From Nocardioides psychrotolerans (GTDB taxonomy: Bacteria > Actinomycetota > Actinomycetes > Propionibacteriales > Nocardioidaceae): a DNA stretch of 45,501 nt. The translations under genes and the position numbers were made by a program. The DNA is taken from NCBI RefSeq assembly GCF_900113685.1, contig NZ_FOQG01000024.1, positions 1-45,501 of the forward strand, given 5' to 3'. Shown here piece by piece: positions 15,113 through 23,461 of this stretch. The notes beneath the pieces are model-generated. The model saw only the letters and a program-made list of their open reading frames with translations. It was not told the DNA's origin and made no database searches. Position 1 is the first letter of the stretch. The number at the start of each line of letters is the position of its first letter.

Positions 15113-15291
15113 TCGGGGAGCTCGAGCGCGCGCCATACCGAGGCCCACACCTGCTGGGGCGCGATGCCCGCGTCGAGCGCCTCGGTGGCGGTGCGGCCGA
15201 GGTCGCCGATGACGTGCTGGTTGGCCCAGGAGCGGTAGTAGCCGGTGCCGAGCGCCGCCTCCAAGCGCGCCCAGAACTCGGTGTGCCTCAT
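15100..15291 (-). CDS. DUF3046 family protein
   Basis: 63 residues, full family length. MRHTEFWARLEAALGTGYYR, WANQHVIGDL, RTATEALDAG and PQQVWASVWRALELP are the conserved blocks. Function unknown; in many actinobacteria it lies just upstream of recA (for example in Mycobacterium tuberculosis). Here it sits 10 kb away between an MFS transporter and a DinB-methyltransferase fusion, overlapping both by 4 bp. Confidence 0.92.
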   Translation of the reverse strand: MRHTEFWARLEAALGTGYYRSWANQHVIGDLGRTATEALDAGIAPQQVWASVWRALELPETLQ

Positions 15292-16466
15292 GCGGTGCCC
15301 TCCTGCTCGTGCCCCTGCTCGCTGCGGTGCGCGACGACGTTGAGCCAGCTCTCGCCGCGCAGGCCGTCGGCGTGGACGAGGCCGTCGACGCTCCACCCCG
15401 CGCTGGTCAGGGTGTCGCGGAGCGGCTGCTCACGCCAGTAGACGAAGCGGCGCGGCGCGGTCACGCTGCCGTGGGTCGACCACCCGTCACCGTCGCCCTC
15501 CTTGAGGGAGAGCCGGACCGACCCGCCTGGTCTCGTGGCGGCTGCGAGGCGGGTGAGGACGAGCGGCAGGTCGGCGCGCGCCACGTGGAGGAGGCAGGCG
15601 TTGGCCCAGACGCCGTCGTAGGGCTCTGGCACTCCCGGGCGGGAGGGGTCCCTCAGGTCGTCGGTGAGCGGGTCGAGCAGGTCGGCCTCGACGCCGTCGG
15701 CGCGCAGGGCGTCGACGAAGGCGGGGGTGATGTCGGTGCGGCGCACGCTGATGCCGTGCGCCTCGAGCGCGCGGGCGTCGCGACCCGACCCGCTGCCGAT
15801 CTCGAGCACCCGCGCGTGCCGCGGGAGCGCGGCGGCGAAGGCAGCGACAGCCTCCCGGAGCTGGTCGGAAAGGACGTGTGTCTGCTCGCGGTAGCCGGCG
15901 GCGGCGACGTCGTAGGCCCCCACGGTCACCGCGCCGCCGATGTCGTGCAGGTGGTGGACCACGTCGTGCAGGTGGTAACGCGAGATCGAGTCGATCGTGA
16001 ACTCGCTGCCGTTGTCGCCGCCCCGCAGCCCGCGACGGTCCCAGCCGTCGGCGGGGACTCCGTCGTACGTCGTGGCGACGGCGGCAGCCGCCTCGACCAG
16101 GCCGAGCGCGACCTCGGCGGGGTCCTGGAGGTCGTAGCGCCGCTCGCGGGCGGTCTCGTCCTGGTCCCAGTCGGCGAAGCGCGGCTCGTCGTGCTCGAGC
16201 ATCGACCGCACCCGCTCGTCGAAGACCCGGTGGACGTCGCGGACGTGGCAGGCGTACTCCACCGTGGACCAGGTGTCGTCGTGCCGGCGGGTCGCTGGGC
16301 GCGGGGCGCGAAGGGCCAGCACGACGTGCTCCGCGTTGGTGCGGATCGTCGCACCGAGCGTGCCCCGGTCGACGGCGGCTGCGTCGAAGCCGCACTCCGG
16401 GCACGCCTCGGCCAGCACCCAGGTCCAGTCCTTGGTGTCGCTCGTGACGGGTGGCAGGGGCGGCAT
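15288..16466 (-). CDS. DinB-like domain fused to a SAM methyltransferase
   Basis: 392 residues in two parts. Residues ~10-185 form a DinB/YfiT-type four-helix bundle with histidines placed to hold a metal (H74 in YACHVRD, H167 and H171/H172 in RYHLHDVVHHLHDIGG); a CPEC pair (22-25) precedes it. Residues ~205-385 form a class I methyltransferase with motif I VLEIGSGSGRD (220-230) and a following RRTDITPAFV. DinB-like enzymes often use mycothiol in actinobacteria, so a thiol-linked methylation or detoxification step is possible but unproven. First gene of a three-gene overlapped set with DUF3046 and the MFS transporter. Confidence 0.8.
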   Translation of the reverse strand: MPPLPPVTSDTKDWTWVLAEACPECGFDAAAVDRGTLGATIRTNAEHVVLALRAPRPATRRHDDTWSTVEYACHVRDVHRVFDERVRSMLEHDEPRFADWDQDETARERRYDLQDPAEVALGLVEAAAAVATTYDGVPADGWDRRGLRGGDNGSEFTIDSISRYHLHDVVHHLHDIGGAVTVGAYDVAAAGYREQTHVLSDQLREAVAAFAAALPRHARVLEIGSGSGRDARALEAHGISVRRTDITPAFVDALRADGVEADLLDPLTDDLRDPSRPGVPEPYDGVWANACLLHVARADLPLVLTRLAAATRPGGSVRLSLKEGDGDGWSTHGSVTAPRRFVYWREQPLRDTLTSAGWSVDGLVHADGLRGESWLNVVAHRSEQGHEQEGTA

Positions 16467-16592
16467 GCCCCCATCCTCTCAACCGGCCCTGGCACCCGTC
16501 GCCCGGGTTTCTGCCAACGTGCGTGGGGATCCGGTCAGCGCGGCGCCGAGCTTGCCCGAGTTGCCGACCGGGAGGGCGGAGAGACTGGGCGC

Positions 16593-17129
16593 ATGACGAC
16601 CCCGATCATCCGCCCAGCGACCACGGCCGACCTGTCGGGCATCAAGGCGATCTACGACCACCAGGTCGAGCACGCGATCTCGACCTTCGACGTCGAACCC
16701 CCACCGGTCGGCTACTGGGAGGCCCGGCTGGCGAGCACCGACGTCGGTGACCACCTCCTCGTCGCGGAGGACGGGGACAGGCCCGAGGACGGGCCGGGCC
16801 CTCACGTGCTCGGCTACGCCTACTCCTCGACGTACCGGCCCCGAACGGCTTATGCGCGGACCCGGGAGACCTCGGTCTACCTGGTGGACGGTGCTGGAGG
16901 ACGCGGCATCGGTCGTGCGCTGTACGACGACCTGCTCGCGCGGCTGCGTGCCGACCGGATCCACACCGTGCTAGCCGTTGTCGCGCTGCCCAACCCAGCG
17001 AGCGAGGCACTGCACCGGGCGTGCGGCTTCGAGCGGGTGGGCGTGCTGCCGGACGTCGGTCACAAGCTGGGTCGGTGGATCGACACGGGGCTGTGGGCGC
17101 TGCGGCTCGAGGTCGCCGCCGAGCAGTGA
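16593..17129 (+). CDS. GNAT-family N-acetyltransferase (Pat/YncA-like)
   Basis: 178 residues. IRPATTADLSGIKAIYDHQVEHAISTFD at the N terminus and GYAYSSTYRPRTAYARTRETSVYLV are the blocks shared by phosphinothricin and methionine-sulfone acetyltransferases; the acetyl-CoA loop is GAGGRGIGRALY (about 108-119), followed by NPASEALHRACGFERVGVLPDVGHKLGRW. Likely acetylates a small amino-acid-like amine. The ATG lies 6 nt after GAGACT, a weak -10, and no good ribosome-binding site is seen. Diverges from the DinB-methyltransferase gene and converges on the DM13 gene. Confidence 0.9.
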   Translation: MTTPIIRPATTADLSGIKAIYDHQVEHAISTFDVEPPPVGYWEARLASTDVGDHLLVAEDGDRPEDGPGPHVLGYAYSSTYRPRTAYARTRETSVYLVDGAGGRGIGRALYDDLLARLRADRIHTVLAVVALPNPASEALHRACGFERVGVLPDVGHKLGRWIDTGLWALRLEVAAEQ

Positions 17130-17180
17130 GCTGTGGGAGATGCCGACCCACCGCTCGACCGGACACCACTGCCGGGCGGG

Positions 17181-17747
17181 TCAGGACAGCGGAGCGGTGC
17201 CGAAGGCCACGTTGAACCGGTCGCACCAGATGACCGCCGTGGTCAGCCCGCGCAGGTCGGCATCGGCCGGGATCTCGTAGTTCTGGTTTCCGTTGGTGGC
17301 CTTGAGCTCCCCGAGGCGCAGGTAGCGGCCGTCGTCGTAGGAGCCCCACGACCCACCGCTCGGCGCGTCGCTCAGCCACACGTGCAGGTCGGGACCGTCG
17401 GAGGTGGCGAGGTCCTCGAGGCGCAGGAACCGCGAGCCGTCGGCCAGCTCGATGACGCGGGCGCGGCCGGTGGTGCCGTGCTCGGCGTCCTCGAACGGCC
17501 CGGCCGACAGCTCCACGAGCTCGGGCTCCGGCTCGGGCTCCGGCTCCGACGGCGCTCCCGCGCCCGCGTCGTACGACGGCGAGGGTGACGGCGATCCGGC
17601 CACCGGGCTCGCGGCCGCGACGGTCGGGAGCGCCTCGTCGACCTCGCTGCTGGTGAAGAGGCGCCAGGGCTCGAAGGCCCAGAGCCCCACGGCCACCACC
17701 ATCGCTGCGACAACTCCTGCGACCACTGCCGCGCTCCACCGCACCAT
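17181..17747 (-). CDS. Membrane-anchored DM13-domain protein
   Basis: 188 residues from the ATG at 17747 (a GTG at 17756 is also in frame). One N-terminal membrane helix, then a Ser/Pro-rich linker with (Pro-Glu)4, then a DM13 domain: FEDAEHGTTGRARVIELADGSRFLRLEDLATSDGPDLHVWLS, YLRLGELKATNGNQNYEIP and VIWCDRFNVAFG. DM13 domains carry a nearly invariant cysteine (here in IWC) and are linked to redox functions. The protein should face the outside. TAGCGT lies 7 nt before the ATG, supporting the shorter start and a leaderless mRNA. Confidence 0.88.
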   Translation of the reverse strand: MVRWSAAVVAGVVAAMVVAVGLWAFEPWRLFTSSEVDEALPTVAAASPVAGSPSPSPSYDAGAGAPSEPEPEPEPELVELSAGPFEDAEHGTTGRARVIELADGSRFLRLEDLATSDGPDLHVWLSDAPSGGSWGSYDDGRYLRLGELKATNGNQNYEIPADADLRGLTTAVIWCDRFNVAFGTAPLS

Positions 17748-17754
17748 GACCGCC

Positions 17755-17760
17755 ACGCTA
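17755..17760 (-). promoter_or_regulatory. Putative -10 box of the DM13 gene (leaderless)
   Basis: TAGCGT, fitting TAnnnT, 7 nt before the ATG at 17747. Confidence 0.4.
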
Positions 17761-17776
17761 GCGAGCGGCCGACACC

Positions 17777-18589
17777 TCAGGTGAGCAGCAGCCTTTCGAG
17801 TCTCTTACGGACGACCACCAGCCCGACCAGCCCCATCACCAGCAGGTAGACGACGGAGACGGCCGACGCCCACGACACCGCGCCGGTGGTGAGCTCGCGA
17901 CACAGCACGACGCCACGGTAGAGCGGGGTGACCTCCACGACCCAGCGCAGCCACCCGTCGAAGGCGGTGATCGGGAAGAACGTGGCGGAGAAGAGGAACA
18001 GCGGCAGCTGGACCAGGGTGATCTTGTCGAAGTCCTGCCAGGAGGTCATCCAGGTCGTGGCCGCCATGAAGACGGCGCTGAACGCGAAGCCGATGAGCAG
18101 CGCCGCCGGCAGCGCCAGCAGCGCCCACCACGACTGGATCAGCCCGAGCGCGGCCATGACGAGCAGGAACGCCGCCGAGTAGGTCCCGCCGCGCAGCTGG
18201 CCCCACGCGATCTCGCCGCGCGCGATGTCGGCGGTCGACAGCGGCGTGGCGAGCATCTGGTCGTAGAGCTTGTCGTACTTGAGCTTGAAGAAGACGTTGT
18301 ACGTCGAGTCCAGCAGCGCGCCGTTGAACGCCGAGGCCGCGAGCATCGCCGGAGCGACGAACTCCGCGTAGGGGATCGCCTGGCCGTTGAACTCGAAGGT
18401 GTCGATCAGCTGGCCGACGCCGATGCCGATCGAGAGCAGGTAGAAGACCGGCTCGAGGAAGCCGGTGAGGAAGAGCTTCCACGCCTGGCGGTAGACGATG
18501 TAGTTGCGCAGCACCAACAGTCGCAGTGCCTGCCACGAGCTCAGCGGCGTGACGTCGGACCACTCCGACCCGCCGGTCAGCGCGCTCAC
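17777..18589 (-). CDS. ABC-2 type exporter permease, second subunit
   Basis: 270 residues, six membrane helices. LLVLRNYIVYRQAWKLFLTGFLEPVFYLLSIGIGVG is the usual start of NodJ/DrrB-type permeases, and residues around FLFSATFFPITAFDGWLRWVVEVTPLYRGVVLCREL form the conserved C-terminal half with the PL(Y/W)-(R/H)-G-V motif. GTG at 18589 overlaps the stop of the first permease. It is homologous to that permease, so the exporter is an ATPase dimer with a permease heterodimer. Substrate unknown; drug or lipid efflux is typical. Confidence 0.9.
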   Translation of the reverse strand: MSALTGGSEWSDVTPLSSWQALRLLVLRNYIVYRQAWKLFLTGFLEPVFYLLSIGIGVGQLIDTFEFNGQAIPYAEFVAPAMLAASAFNGALLDSTYNVFFKLKYDKLYDQMLATPLSTADIARGEIAWGQLRGGTYSAAFLLVMAALGLIQSWWALLALPAALLIGFAFSAVFMAATTWMTSWQDFDKITLVQLPLFLFSATFFPITAFDGWLRWVVEVTPLYRGVVLCRELTTGAVSWASAVSVVYLLVMGLVGLVVVRKRLERLLLT

Positions 18590-19386
18590 GTGACCAGCCG
18601 CTTCGTCAGCCCGGAGACCGCCCAGAACCACCCCACCACGAGCAGCACCAGCAGCACCGCGACGTTGACGCCTGCCAGCGCCCAGTCGACCTCGTCGATG
18701 GAGAACATCCGCGACAGGTTGACCCCGTGCCACAACGGGGTGAGCTTGGCCAGGAACGACCCGACCGAGCCGAGGTTGTCGACGGGGAAGAACGCACCGC
18801 TGAAGAGGAAGAGCGGGAAGACCCCGAGACGGAACAGCACCCCGAAGCCCTCCTCGGAGCGGAGCCGGGCGCTGAAGCCGAAGACGAGAGCGCCGAACAC
18901 CATGCCGACGAGCAGCTGCGAGGCGAAGGCCAGGAACGGACCCCACCACGACTCGAAGACCCCGAAGGGCACCAGCACCACCATGAAGACCGCGCAGGAC
19001 GTCGCGAGCCGGGCCAGCACGAACATCAGGTGGCCGGCCACCAGGTGCACCGGCGCGAGTGGCGTCGCGAGCTGGGCGAAGTAGGACTTGTGCCACTTGA
19101 TGGCACCCATGACGGGGTAGGTCGTCTCCCCCACCGCGGTCTGCATCGCGTGGGCCGCGACCAGGCCGGGCACGATGAACGCGAGGTAGGACGTGGCCCC
19201 CTCGAGCTTGTCGGGGTCACCCTCGATGAAGCCGCCGAGCAGCACGCCCATCGCGAGCACGTAGAACAGCGGGGAGACGAACGAGGAGATGATCGAGCCC
19301 TTCCAGGTGCGCTTGTAGACGGTCAGCCAGTAGTCGGACTGGCGCCGCATCCCCTCGACCAGCGACAGGTCGGTCGTGGTGCTCAT
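18586..19386 (-). CDS. ABC-2 type exporter permease, first subunit
   Basis: 266 residues, six membrane helices. SDYWLTVYKRTWKGSIISSFVSPLFYVLAMGVLLGGFI at the start and LFLFSGAFFPVDNLGSVGSFLAKLTPLWHGVNLSRMF in the C-terminal half match the ABC-2 family. ATG at 19386 overlaps the ATPase stop as TGATG and its stop overlaps the second permease start, so the three subunits should be made in equal amounts. Confidence 0.92.
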   Translation of the reverse strand: MSTTTDLSLVEGMRRQSDYWLTVYKRTWKGSIISSFVSPLFYVLAMGVLLGGFIEGDPDKLEGATSYLAFIVPGLVAAHAMQTAVGETTYPVMGAIKWHKSYFAQLATPLAPVHLVAGHLMFVLARLATSCAVFMVVLVPFGVFESWWGPFLAFASQLLVGMVFGALVFGFSARLRSEEGFGVLFRLGVFPLFLFSGAFFPVDNLGSVGSFLAKLTPLWHGVNLSRMFSIDEVDWALAGVNVAVLLVLLVVGWFWAVSGLTKRLVT

Positions 19387-20324
19387 CAGTCGACCAGCGT
19401 CCGGCCGGTGAGGCGCAGGAACACGTCCTCGAGCGAGGAGCGACGCACCAGCACGGCGATCGGCTGGAGGCCCCGCTCGTGCACCTTGGCGATGACCTCC
19501 TCGCCGTCGTCGCTGTAGACGAGCAGCCGGTCGGGCAGCACCTCCACCCGCTCGCCCAGGTCGGCGATCTTCTCGGCCAGCGCCTCGTGGCCGGCCCCGT
19601 CCTCGGCCACCCCGAAGCGCAGTTCGGCGACCTCACGCGTCGAGTGCTCCCGGATCAGCGTGAGCGGCGATCCCTCGGCGACGATCAGGCCCTTGTCCAT
19701 GACGACCAGCCGGTCACAGAGCTGCTCGGCCTCGTCCATGTAGTGGGTCGTCAGGACGATCGTCACGCCGGCCTGCTTGAGCCGGAACAGCCGGTCCCAC
19801 AGCACGTGGCGAGCCTGCGGGTCGAGCCCGGTGGTCGGCTCGTCGAGCAGCAGCAGGTCGGGTCGGTTGACCAGGCTGCGCGCGATCGTGAGGCGTCGCT
19901 TCATGCCGCCGGAGAGGTCCTCGACCTTGGCCTTCGCCTTGTCGGTCAGCTGCACGAACTCCAGCAGCTCGTCGACCCGCGAGCTCACCTCGCCCTTGGG
20001 CAGCCCGAAGTAGCGGCCGTAGATGTAGAGGTTGTCGCGCACGTTGAGCTCGTTGTCGAGGGTGTCCTCCTGGGGGCACACCCCGAGCCGCCCGCGGATC
20101 GTCGGTCCGTCGACGGCCGGGTCCATGCCGAGGATGCGCAGCTCGCCTCCGCTGATGGGCGAGACCGCGGCGATCATCCGCATGGTGGAGGACTTGCCGG
20201 CTCCGTTGGGGCCCAGGAAGCCGAACGACTCCCCCCGTCGTACGTCGACGTCGATGCCCTTCACGGCCTCGAAGTCGCCGAAGGACTTGCGCAGACCGAC
20301 CGCCCGGATCATCGACTCACTCAC
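19386..20324 (-). CDS. ABC exporter ATP-binding protein (DrrA-like)
   Basis: 312 residues. Walker A GPNGAGKSS (38-46), Q-loop in LGVCPQEDTLDNELNVRDNL, signature LSGGMKRRL, Walker B LLLLDEPTTGLDP and switch histidine in TTHYMDEAE. The ~80-residue C-terminal extension is typical of DrrA/NodI-type exporter ATPases. The GTG at 20324 follows TAGGGT by 7 nt, which supports it over the ATG at 20312. First gene of the exporter unit, divergent from pncB. Confidence 0.93.
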   Translation of the reverse strand: MSESMIRAVGLRKSFGDFEAVKGIDVDVRRGESFGFLGPNGAGKSSTMRMIAAVSPISGGELRILGMDPAVDGPTIRGRLGVCPQEDTLDNELNVRDNLYIYGRYFGLPKGEVSSRVDELLEFVQLTDKAKAKVEDLSGGMKRRLTIARSLVNRPDLLLLDEPTTGLDPQARHVLWDRLFRLKQAGVTIVLTTHYMDEAEQLCDRLVVMDKGLIVAEGSPLTLIREHSTREVAELRFGVAEDGAGHEALAEKIADLGERVEVLPDRLLVYSDDGEEVIAKVHERGLQPIAVLVRRSSLEDVFLRLTGRTLVD

Positions 20325-20331
20325 GGGCGCG

Positions 20332-20337
20332 ACCCTA
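20332..20337 (-). promoter_or_regulatory. Putative -10 box of the ABC exporter unit (leaderless)
   Basis: TAGGGT, fitting TAnnnT, 7 nt before the GTG at 20324. Confidence 0.45.
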
Positions 20338-20504
20338 TAAGGCCTCGCCGACATCCATCCAGCGCCTGAGGACCGTGGGCACCATGACCGTCCTCCTCGT
20401 CGAGGGCACCGCTTCCTCTCCTCCCACTCCAGTCGCAAGCTGCGCTGCGCCGGCCCCCTGGTCGAGGCGCTCGACCTCGATCGGGTACCTCCACGCCGAG
20501 TGCC

Positions 20505-20533
20505 TTGATCGCATCCGTGCGACCAGTTATGGT
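20505..20533 (+). promoter_or_regulatory. pncB operon promoter
   Basis: TTGATC (20505-20510) and TATGGT (20528-20533) with a 17-bp spacer: the best sigma-70-type promoter in the window. Transcription should begin near 20540, leaving a ~30-nt leader that holds the strong ribosome-binding site GGAGGTGAGG (20550-20559). Confidence 0.7.
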
Positions 20534-20549
20534 CATCATGACTGCAACT
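20525..20549. promoter_or_regulatory. Palindromic operator over the pncB promoter, probable NrtR-like site
   Basis: A 25-bp inverted repeat with outer arms AGTT/AACT and core GTCAT-C-ATGAC, centred on 20537. Eighteen of 25 positions are symmetric. It covers the -10 box and transcript start, where a dimeric repressor would block initiation. The operon's last gene codes an NrtR-like regulator. Confidence 0.6.
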
Positions 20550-20568
20550 GGAGGTGAGGAGCGCGCGC

Positions 20569-21864
20569 ATGGATGTCTCGCCAGGACTGCTCACCGACCG
20601 CTACGAGCTCACCATGCTCTCCTCCTTCGTCACCGACGGTCGCGTGGACCACCGCGCGGTCTTCGAGGCCTTCTCGCGACACCTCCCCGACGGGCGCCGC
20701 TACGGCCTGCTCGCCGGGCTCGGTCGGCTGCTGCCACTGATCGCCAGCTTCCGTTTCAACGCTGACGAGGTCGCGTGGCTGCGCGCCGAGGGGGTCGTCA
20801 ACGATGTCACGGCCGCCTACCTGCGCGACTTCCGCTTCACCGGCGACGTCGACGGCTACCGCGAGGGCGACCTGTTCTTCCCGCACAGCCCCGTGCTGAC
20901 CGTCACCGGCACGCTCGGTGAGTGCGTCGTGCTCGAGACCCTCGTGCTGAGCGTGCTCAACCACGACACCGCGATCGCCAGCGCGGCAGCCCGCATGGTC
21001 ACGGCCGCTCAGGGGCGGCCACTGGTGGAGATGGGCAGCCGACGCACGCACGAGGAGGCCGCGATCAGCGCAGCGCGCGCGGCGTACGTCGCGGGGTTCG
21101 CCTCGACGAGCAACCTCGCCGCCGGTCTCCGGCACCGCGTGCCGACCGTCGGCACGGCCGCCCACGCGTTCACGCTGGCCTACGCCACGGAGGCGGAGGC
21201 CTTCCGCAGCCAGGTCGCCGCGCAGGGCGTGAGCACCACGCTGCTGGTCGACACCTACGACATCGAGCAGGGCATCCGCGCGGCCGTGGCCGTCGCCGGG
21301 CGTGACCTCGGCGCCATCCGCATCGACTCCGGCGACCTGGCCGAGGAGTCCCACCGGGCCCGCATCCTGCTCGACTCCCTCGGTGCCACCTCGACGCGGA
21401 TCATCGTGACCAGCGACCTCGACGAGTACGTCATCACCGCGCTCGCCGACGCCCCCATCGACGGCTACGGCGTCGGCACCCGCGTCGTCACCGGCTCGGG
21501 CCACCCGACGGTGAGCCTGGTCTACAAGCTGGTCGCGGTCGCCGACTCCACCGACGCACCGCTGCGGCCGGTCGCCAAGAAGTCCGCCGACAAGGCCTCG
21601 TCGGGCGGTCGCAAGACCGCGCACCGCACCTACGACGGCAGCCGTCTCGTCACCGAGACGTTGACCGTGGCCCCGGACCTCGAGGACACCGTGCAGGTCC
21701 CGCTGATGCGTGCGGGGCGGATCGTCCACGAACCCACGCTCGAGGAGGTGCGCGCGCACGCGGCCGCCTCGCTGGCCAGCCTGCCACCGTCCGCGCACGC
21801 CGTGAGCAACGGGCCGCCGTACCTCACCGCCCGGACCACCACCGACCCCCAGGAGGCCCCATGA
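20569..21864 (+). CDS. pncB: Nicotinate phosphoribosyltransferase
   Basis: 431 residues. Converts nicotinate, PRPP and ATP to nicotinate mononucleotide, the committing step of the Preiss-Handler NAD salvage route. Visible are LLTDRYELTML at the N terminus, EMGSRRTHEEAAISAARAAYVAGFASTSN around the catalytic histidine region, LLVDTYDIEQGI, AIRIDSGDL and YGVGTRVVT, all family signatures. ATG at 20569 is preceded by GGAGGTGAGG. Its stop overlaps the pncA start by 4 bp. Confidence 0.95.
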   Translation: MDVSPGLLTDRYELTMLSSFVTDGRVDHRAVFEAFSRHLPDGRRYGLLAGLGRLLPLIASFRFNADEVAWLRAEGVVNDVTAAYLRDFRFTGDVDGYREGDLFFPHSPVLTVTGTLGECVVLETLVLSVLNHDTAIASAAARMVTAAQGRPLVEMGSRRTHEEAAISAARAAYVAGFASTSNLAAGLRHRVPTVGTAAHAFTLAYATEAEAFRSQVAAQGVSTTLLVDTYDIEQGIRAAVAVAGRDLGAIRIDSGDLAEESHRARILLDSLGATSTRIIVTSDLDEYVITALADAPIDGYGVGTRVVTGSGHPTVSLVYKLVAVADSTDAPLRPVAKKSADKASSGGRKTAHRTYDGSRLVTETLTVAPDLEDTVQVPLMRAGRIVHEPTLEEVRAHAAASLASLPPSAHAVSNGPPYLTARTTTDPQEAP

Positions 21865-22460
21865 CCGTCATCACCCCCGTCCGACGCGCGCTCCTGGTCG
21901 TCGACGTGCAGAACGACTTCGTCGAGGGCGGCTCGCTCGCCGTGACCGGTGGGCGTGACGTCGCGACGCGCATCAGCGCCCACCTCGCCGAGCACGCCCG
22001 CGACTACGTCGTCGTGGTCGCGTCGCGCGACTGGCACGACGCGGACAGCACCAACGACGGCCACTTCGCCGAGCCGGGCACCGAGCCCGACTACGTCGAC
22101 AGCTGGCCGGCCCACTGCGTCCACGACGACGTCGGCAGCGACTTCGCACCGGAGCTGGCCGTCGACCAGGTCACCCACCACGTCCGCAAGGGCCGCGGCG
22201 AGGCGGCCTACTCCGCCTTCGAGGGCGTCACCGATGCCGACCAGCGGCTCGTCGACCTGCTCCGGTCGGAGGGCGTGACCGATGTCGACGTCGTCGGCCT
22301 GGCCACCGACCACTGTGTCCGTGCGACCGCTCTCGACGCGCGACGCCACGAGCTGGGTGCTCGGCTGCTCGACGGCCTGCACGCCGGCGTCGCGGCCGTG
22401 CCGACCGAGGCGGCGCTCGCCGAGATGCGGGCCGTCGGGGTCGAGGTGGTCGCGCCGTGA
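21861..22460 (+). CDS. pncA: Nicotinamidase (isochorismatase fold)
   Basis: 199 residues. Hydrolyses nicotinamide to nicotinate, feeding PncB. The catalytic triad is visible as D15 (VVDVQNDF), K110 (HVRKGRGE) and C152 (ATDHCVRATA); the metal site is D57-x-H59 and H68 (ASRDWHDADSTNDGHF). Overlaps pncB (ATGA) and the regulator gene (GTGA), so the enzymes and regulator are translated together. Homologues activate pyrazinamide in mycobacteria. Confidence 0.95.
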   Translation: MTVITPVRRALLVVDVQNDFVEGGSLAVTGGRDVATRISAHLAEHARDYVVVVASRDWHDADSTNDGHFAEPGTEPDYVDSWPAHCVHDDVGSDFAPELAVDQVTHHVRKGRGEAAYSAFEGVTDADQRLVDLLRSEGVTDVDVVGLATDHCVRATALDARRHELGARLLDGLHAGVAAVPTEAALAEMRAVGVEVVAP

Positions 22461-23140
22461 CGCACCCACCGTTCGCCGTCGCGGTCGACCTGGCCGTCTT
22501 CACCATCCGCACCGACGCGCTCTGTGTGCTCCTGGTCGAGCGCGGCGAGGAGCCGTACGCCGGCACCTGGGCGCTGCCGGGCGGCTTCGTCCACCCCGAC
22601 GAGGACGCCGAGACCGCCGCGTGGCGCGAGCTCCACGAGGAGACCGCGGTCGAGCGCTTCGCGGGGCACCTGGAGCAGCTGCGCACCTACTCCGCCCCCG
22701 ACCGCGACCCGCGGACGCGCGTGGTCTCGGTCGCCCACGTCGCGTTCGCGCCCGACCTGCCCGAGCCCGCGGCCGGCTCCGACGCCGCTGTTGCCCGGTG
22801 GTGGGAGGTCTCCGCGCTGCCCGGGCTCGCGTTCGACCACGCGACGATCCTGGCTGACGCGCTCGAGCGGGTGCGGGCCAAGCTGGAGTACACGACGCTC
22901 GCGCTGGAGTTCGTCCGCGAGCCGTTCACCCTCCCGGAGCTCCGGGCCGTCTACACCGCCGTGTGGGGCCGGCCCGCGGACCTGGGGAACTTCCGCCGCA
23001 AGGTGCTCGGGACCGCGGGGTTCGTCGTACCGACCGGGGAGCGGGGGCCGGCCTCCGAGTCCGGCGGTCGCAAGGCATTGCTCTACCACCGTGGTGACGC
23101 CACCGTGATCCAGCCGCCGATGTTGCGGCCGTCGCTCTGA
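22457..23140 (+). CDS. NrtR-like NUDIX-winged-helix regulator
   Basis: 227 residues: NUDIX domain (1-~140) followed by a winged helix (~150-220, FTLPELRAVYTAVWGRPADLGNFRRKVLG ... GRKALLYHR), the layout of NrtR repressors of NAD metabolism that sense ADP-ribose. The NUDIX box runs G43-x5-E49-x7-R57E58L59-x-E61E62-x-A64: the usual glycine is alanine, so hydrolysis may be reduced while binding is kept. Encoded with pncB and pncA, it probably represses this operon through the palindrome at 20525-20549. A plain ADP-ribose hydrolase role is the alternative. Confidence 0.85.
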   Translation: MTHPPFAVAVDLAVFTIRTDALCVLLVERGEEPYAGTWALPGGFVHPDEDAETAAWRELHEETAVERFAGHLEQLRTYSAPDRDPRTRVVSVAHVAFAPDLPEPAAGSDAAVARWWEVSALPGLAFDHATILADALERVRAKLEYTTLALEFVREPFTLPELRAVYTAVWGRPADLGNFRRKVLGTAGFVVPTGERGPASESGGRKALLYHRGDATVIQPPMLRPSL

Positions 23141-23192
23141 GGTGGGCGCCCTGAGGCGGTCTCGTTCGTCGGGGGAGTTCCCCTGGCGACAC

Positions 23193-23230
23193 GCCACCTC
23201 CCTCGGGGTGCACGCCGTGGGAAGTGGCGG
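23193..23230 (+). terminator. Terminator-like stem after the pncB-pncA-nrtR operon
   Basis: CGCCACCTCCC (23193-23203) pairs with GGGAAGTGGCG (23220-23230), 10 of 11 positions, about 55 bp downstream of the regulator stop. No T-run. Confidence 0.5.
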
Positions 23231-23455
23231 TTCGTCTGCGTACCTTGATGGAGCGGCCGCCCTGAACCACCCCGGTCGACCGACGAGACGGGACGTTGAC
23301 CGCCAGTCCCCCCGGGCAGTTCAGCCCGTACGTCGGTCCGCTCACGCTCAGCGCCGGGTCGGCCCGCGCGAACTGCCTGCGCTCCGGAGGTCGAGGCCGC
23401 AGTCCGGGCCTTCACCCCGACGGGCGACCGACATGGCGCTGTCGGTGCCGTAGGA

Positions 23456-23461
23456 CAAGAT
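23456..23461 (+). promoter_or_regulatory. Weak candidate -10 box of lhr (leaderless)
   Basis: CAAGAT, 6 nt before the GTG at 23468. Only three matches to TATAAT, but the spacing repeats that of other starts in the window. Confidence 0.25.

Noticed and set aside
23142..23453. Small gene between the nrtR-like gene and lhr
   Set aside because: Composition is Arg/Ser/Ala-rich with no conserved pattern, and it runs through a terminator-like stem.
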